Source: Sphingomonas bacterium (lineage in GTDB: Bacteria; Pseudomonadota; Alphaproteobacteria; Sphingomonadales; Sphingomonadaceae). Taken from it: a stretch of 34,566 nt of DNA. The DNA lies in the NCBI RefSeq assembly GCF_028289855.1, contig NZ_JAQGKZ010000020.1, positions 1 through 34,566 on the forward strand, given 5' to 3'. Position 1 is the stretch's first letter. Each line of letters starts with the position of its first letter. Below the pieces are notes generated by a model. The model worked only from the letters and a program-made list of their open reading frames with translations, was not told the origin of the DNA and ran no database searches. The position numbers and the translations under genes are program-made. This document shows positions 31,761-34,566 of the stretch, in pieces.

Positions 31761-33125
31761 GTGCCTGAAATCAAGAAACTCCTGATCGCCAATCGCGGCG
31801 AAATCGCGCTGCGTATCCACCGTGCGTGCCACGAAATGGGGATCAAGACCGTCGCGGTACATTCGACCGCCGACAGCGACGCGATGCACGTGCGGCTGGC
31901 CGACGAGGCGATCTGCATCGGCCCGCCGCCCGCGGGCGAATCGTACCTCAACGTACCCCGGATCATCTCGGCCGCCGAAATCTCGCGCGCCGACGCGATC
32001 CATCCGGGTTACGGTTTCCTGAGCGAAAACGCCAAGTTCGCCGAAATCATCGAAGCGCACGGCATCATCTTCGTCGGGCCCAAGCCCGAGCATATCCGCA
32101 CGATGGGCGACAAGATCGAGGCCAAGCGCACCGCCGGTGCGCTCGGCCTGCCGCTGGTTCCCGGATCGGACGGCGCGATCAGCGACATCGACGAGGCCAA
32201 GGCGATTGCGGCGAAGGCCGGCTATCCGGTGATCATCAAGGCCGCGTCGGGCGGCGGCGGGCGCGGGATGAAGGTCGTCGAGACCCCCGAAGAACTCGAA
32301 AGCCAGATGCAGCAGGCGGGCAGCGAGGCGAAGGCCGCGTTCGGCGACGCCACCGTCTATCTCGAAAAATATCTCGGCAACCCGCGCCACATCGAATTCC
32401 AGGTGTTCGGCGACGGCAATGGCAACGCCATCCATCTCGGCGAGCGCGATTGCTCGCTCCAGCGGCGTCATCAGAAGGTGCTCGAGGAAGCCCCCTCCCC
32501 CGTGCTCGGCCCCGCCGACCGCGAGCGGATGGGCGGCATCTGCGCGCGCGCGATGGCCGATATGGGCTATCGCGGCGCGGGGACGATCGAGTTCCTGTGG
32601 GAAGACGGCGAGTTCTATTTCATCGAAATGAACACCCGGCTCCAGGTCGAGCATCCCATTACCGAAGCGATCACCGGGCTCGACCTGGTGCGCGAACAGA
32701 TCCGCATCGCCGAGGGACACCCGCTGACCTTGCGCCAACAGGACGTCCAGTTCCGCGGCCACGCGATCGAATGCCGCATCAACGCCGAGGACCCCAAGAC
32801 CTTCGCGCCATCGCCCGGCACGGTGAAGCAATATCACGCCCCCGGCGGGATGAACGTCCGCGTCGATAGCGGGCTCTACGCGGGTTATCGCGTGCCGCCT
32901 TATTACGACTCGATGATCGCCAAGCTGATAGTCTACGGCACCACCCGCCAGGGCGCGATCCGCCGCCTCCGCCGTGCGCTCGAGGAGTTCGTGATCGAGG
33001 GAATGAAAACGACGATTCCGCTCCACCGCGCGCTGATCGAGGACCCGGAGTTTCTCGAGGGGCAGTATACGATCAAATGGCTCGAGGAGTGGCTGGCGAA
33101 GCAGGAGGCGGGCGAGACCACCTAG
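31761..33125 (+). CDS. accC: Acetyl-CoA carboxylase, biotin carboxylase subunit
   Basis: Biotin carboxylase, 454 residues, carboxylates the biotin of AccB with ATP and bicarbonate. ATP-grasp landmarks are [23 protein letters not shown] at the start, [64 protein letters not shown] and [20 protein letters not shown], and RINAEDP in the C-terminal domain. GTG 31761 is the start; the ribosome site must be in the end of accB. Normal length. The palindrome 33131-33222 follows the stop by 5 bp. Confidence 0.97.
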   Translation: MPEIKKLLIANRGEIALRIHRACHEMGIKTVAVHSTADSDAMHVRLADEAICIGPPPAGESYLNVPRIISAAEISRADAIHPGYGFLSENAKFAEIIEAHGIIFVGPKPEHIRTMGDKIEAKRTAGALGLPLVPGSDGAISDIDEAKAIAAKAGYPVIIKAASGGGGRGMKVVETPEELESQMQQAGSEAKAAFGDATVYLEKYLGNPRHIEFQVFGDGNGNAIHLGERDCSLQRRHQKVLEEAPSPVLGPADRERMGGICARAMADMGYRGAGTIEFLWEDGEFYFIEMNTRLQVEHPITEAITGLDLVREQIRIAEGHPLTLRQQDVQFRGHAIECRINAEDPKTFAPSPGTVKQYHAPGGMNVRVDSGLYAGYRVPPYYDSMIAKLIVYGTTRQGAIRRLRRALEEFVIEGMKTTIPLHRALIEDPEFLEGQYTIKWLEEWLAKQEAGETT

Positions 33126-33130
33126 CCAAA

Positions 33131-33222
33131 TTCGTCACCCCGGACTTGATCCGGGGTCCATCGGGCCGCACGTTCTCCGCTCGTTGCTGGATGGATGGCG
33201 GATCAAGTCCGGTATGACGGAA
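33131..33222. repeat. Imperfect nested-hairpin palindrome (CTTG-loop type)
   Basis: Left arm TTCGTCACCCCGGACTTGAT and on (33131-33160) pairs with the right arm around 33198-33222 with several mismatches. The left arm folds alone as CCCCGGA/TCCGGGG around CTTGA. It shares CGTCAC-CC-GGACTTG-type sequence with 12732-12829 and appears to be a diverged copy. It separates accC from the secreted protein gene and may lie in the leader of the latter. Confidence 0.75.
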
Positions 33223-33234
33223 ATGGAGGTGGCT

Positions 33235-33750
33235 ATGACGTCAAAATGGATATTGATCGTGGCTCTCGCCACCATCGCCGCCGCCCCTGCTTCCCCCCTC
33301 ACCTCGCTCGCCGGCCGCTATTCCAAGCATTTCCAGAACGGGTTCATCGACGGATCGAAATACTGGTCCGACGACGTGGTCGAAATCGTCCCGGTCGATG
33401 CGACCCACGCCTATGTCCGCGCCGATCTGCAATTCTACAACGGGCACCAGTGCAGCTTGACCGGCGTCGCCAAGGCGGTCGGCAACACGCTCGTCTATCG
33501 CGAGAAGGAAATCACCGCCTACGAGGGCAGGCAGCCGTGCACGCTGACCGTGTCGATCAAGGGCAAGTCGCTGCTGCTCGACGACGGCGAGGGCACGTGC
33601 AAAGCCTATTGCGGCGCGCGCGGCACGTTCAGCGGGTTCGATTTCATCCCGTCCTCATCGAAACGCCCGATCACCTACATGGCGCGGCTCAAGGGGTCCG
33701 AGGAATATAAAGGCGCGATCGAGGACTGGAAGGCGGGTAAGACCGAGTAG
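33235..33750 (+). CDS. Secreted Cys-containing protein of unknown function
   Basis: A 171-residue protein with a signal peptide (MTSKWILIVALATIAAAPAS). The mature part is predicted beta-rich by eye, with four Cys in HQCSL, QPCTL and GTCKAYCGARG that could form two disulfides in the periplasm. DDGEGTCKAYCGARGTFSGFDF is a distinctive turn region. The pattern is reminiscent of small calycin-like or lysozyme-inhibitor-type periplasmic proteins, but I cannot assign it to a family. ATG 33235 has GGAGGTGG upstream. It is 20 bp before the next gene, so likely co-transcribed. Confidence 0.75.
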   Translation: MTSKWILIVALATIAAAPASPLTSLAGRYSKHFQNGFIDGSKYWSDDVVEIVPVDATHAYVRADLQFYNGHQCSLTGVAKAVGNTLVYREKEITAYEGRQPCTLTVSIKGKSLLLDDGEGTCKAYCGARGTFSGFDFIPSSSKRPITYMARLKGSEEYKGAIEDWKAGKTE

Positions 33751-33770
33751 CCACTTCAGGGGGGACACCA

Positions 33771-34433
33771 ATGTTCATCGGCCATTACGCGCCCGCATTT
33801 GTCGCGGCGACCTCGCCCAAATCTCCCAAGCTCGGCGCGCTGTTCGTCGCCGCGCAACTGGTCGATATCGCGTTCTTCTCGTTCCTGATCCTGGGCGTCG
33901 AACACATGCAGCTGACCCCGCATGCCACCGTTATGAACCCGATGGACCTGTACGACATGCCGTGGACGCACAGCCTGATCGGCGCGGTCGGCTGGGGCGC
34001 GCTGTTCGCGCTGGCGATCAAGGCGCTCCGCGGGAGTTGGACCGCGGGCGCGATCGGCGGCGCGGTGGTAGTCTCGCACTGGGCGATCGACCTGCTCGTT
34101 CATCGCCCCGATCTGACGCTCGCCGGCAGCCCGCCGGCACTCGGGTTGGGGCTATGGAACCATCCGTGGATCGAGATCCCGCTCGAACTCGCCTTCGCGT
34201 TCGGCGGGTTGTGGTTCTTCGTCAGCCGCACGCGTGCCGTCGGCACCGCGGGCAGATGGTCGCCATGGGCGCTCGCGATCGGCATGGCGGTGCTCCAGGC
34301 GGTCAATTGGGCTGCGCCACAACCCGACGCGGTTACCGCCGCGCCGCCCGCGACGGGCTGGCTCGGACTGTTCGCGTACGGCGTGCTGGCAGCGCTCGGC
34401 TGGTGGGTGGCGCGGACGCGGCGATTGGCATAA
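33771..34433 (+). CDS. Six-helix membrane protein, YdjM/DUF457-like pattern
   Basis: A 220-residue integral membrane protein with about six helices (near 21-42, 66-85, 90-110, 130-150, 163-180, 198-214). His-containing motifs are GHYAPAF at residue 4, PWTHSL near 64-69 and VVSHWAIDLLVH near 99-111. The THSL then SHxxxD spacing resembles the metal-dependent YdjM/DUF457 membrane hydrolases, but the match is by eye and function is unknown. ATG 33771 follows AGGGGGGA. It is followed after 25 bp by a transporter gene on the same strand. Confidence 0.75.
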   Translation: MFIGHYAPAFVAATSPKSPKLGALFVAAQLVDIAFFSFLILGVEHMQLTPHATVMNPMDLYDMPWTHSLIGAVGWGALFALAIKALRGSWTAGAIGGAVVVSHWAIDLLVHRPDLTLAGSPPALGLGLWNHPWIEIPLELAFAFGGLWFFVSRTRAVGTAGRWSPWALAIGMAVLQAVNWAAPQPDAVTAAPPATGWLGLFAYGVLAALGWWVARTRRLA

Positions 34434-34458
34434 CCCTCGCTTCAGAGGGGAGAAATGC

Positions 34459-34566
34459 ATGTCGCTGGCGACTGAACTCGGAGGACTGAATCGCAAGCAA
34501 GTCCATTCGATCTGGGCGAGCTATCTCGGCTGGACGCTCGACGCGTTCGATTTCTTCCTTCTGCTG
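34459..34566 (+). CDS. MFS transporter, N-terminal fragment
   Basis: The first 36 codons of a gene that continues past the window. After MSLATELGGLNRKQVHSIWA comes SYLGWTLDAFDFFLLL, the first transmembrane helix with the conserved Asp-Phe-Asp pattern of the major facilitator subgroup that carries sialic acid, sugar acids or aromatic acids. ATG 34459 has AGAGGGGAG upstream; an ATG four bases earlier stops after six codons. Substrate cannot be told from this piece. Confidence 0.8.
   Translation, partial: MSLATELGGLNRKQVHSIWASYLGWTLDAFDFFLLL

Noticed and set aside
12732..33222. CRISPR array or insertion-sequence ends from the inverted repeats
   Set aside because: No direct repeat/spacer periodicity, no cas genes, no transposase and no target-site duplications near any of the four palindromes.

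Overview
The window looks like a chromosomal segment of a sphingomonad (Alphaproteobacteria, probably Sphingomonas or a close relative). The basis is the high GC content, long same-strand gene runs with ATGA/GTGA stop-start overlaps, an alphaproteobacterial F1-ATPase inhibitor zeta subunit (DUF1476), a bacterial GH47 alpha-mannosidase, and intergenic palindromes of a kind I associate with sphingomonads. This is inference from gene content; no rRNA or other marker is present. I see no tRNA, rRNA, CRISPR array, integrase or insertion sequence.

Layout. 1-864: two related small four-helix membrane proteins, the first cut by the window edge and the second apparently frameshifted. 861-7420: nadC, then DUF1697, a DUF885 peptidase-like protein, a SHOCT membrane protein, a VOC protein, a Tat-exported GH47 mannosidase and a PPK2 polyphosphate kinase. 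7311-7861: an AT-richer, apparently degraded gene squeezed between ppk2 and nadA. 7884-12711: nadA, a membrane protein, an MBL-fold hydrolase, and a BlaR-like M56 peptidase/BlaI-like repressor pair preceded by a 41-bp operator-like palindrome. 13037-24086: an almost unbroken minus-strand run with a GT4 glycosyltransferase, the grxD-bolA-zeta trio, a quinone oxidoreductase, leuD/leuC with a 34-codon ORF wedged between them, an epimerase, a ferritin-like protein, and a five-gene chain in which the two subunits of a 3-oxoacid CoA-transferase are separated by an acid-phosphatase-like lipoprotein and a DUF5076-like protein. 24181-24954: an outer-membrane beta-barrel gene with a terminator-like hairpin directly before its ribosome binding site and a second terminator after it. 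24957-30737 (minus): VIT transporter, HAD hydrolase, DUF2855, SMP-30 lactonase, CsbD, a lipoprotein hydrolase, thiG and thiS. 30792-34566 (plus): aroQ-accB-accC, a secreted Cys-containing protein, a membrane protein and the start of an MFS transporter.

Functionally this is mostly core metabolism: NAD (nadA, nadC), leucine (leuCD), thiamine (thiSG), shikimate (aroQ), fatty-acid initiation (accBC) and ketone-body/acetoacetate activation (scoAB), plus Fe-S and redox upkeep (Grx4/BolA). No clearly new defence or mobile system is visible. The less ordinary signals are the leuC-ORF34-leuD coupling, the interrupted scoA/scoB operon, the attenuator-like leader at 24.2 kb, the M56 peptidase whose beta-lactam sensor domain is replaced by something else, and two kinds of nested-hairpin palindromes at four intergenic sites, one sitting between thiS and thiG.
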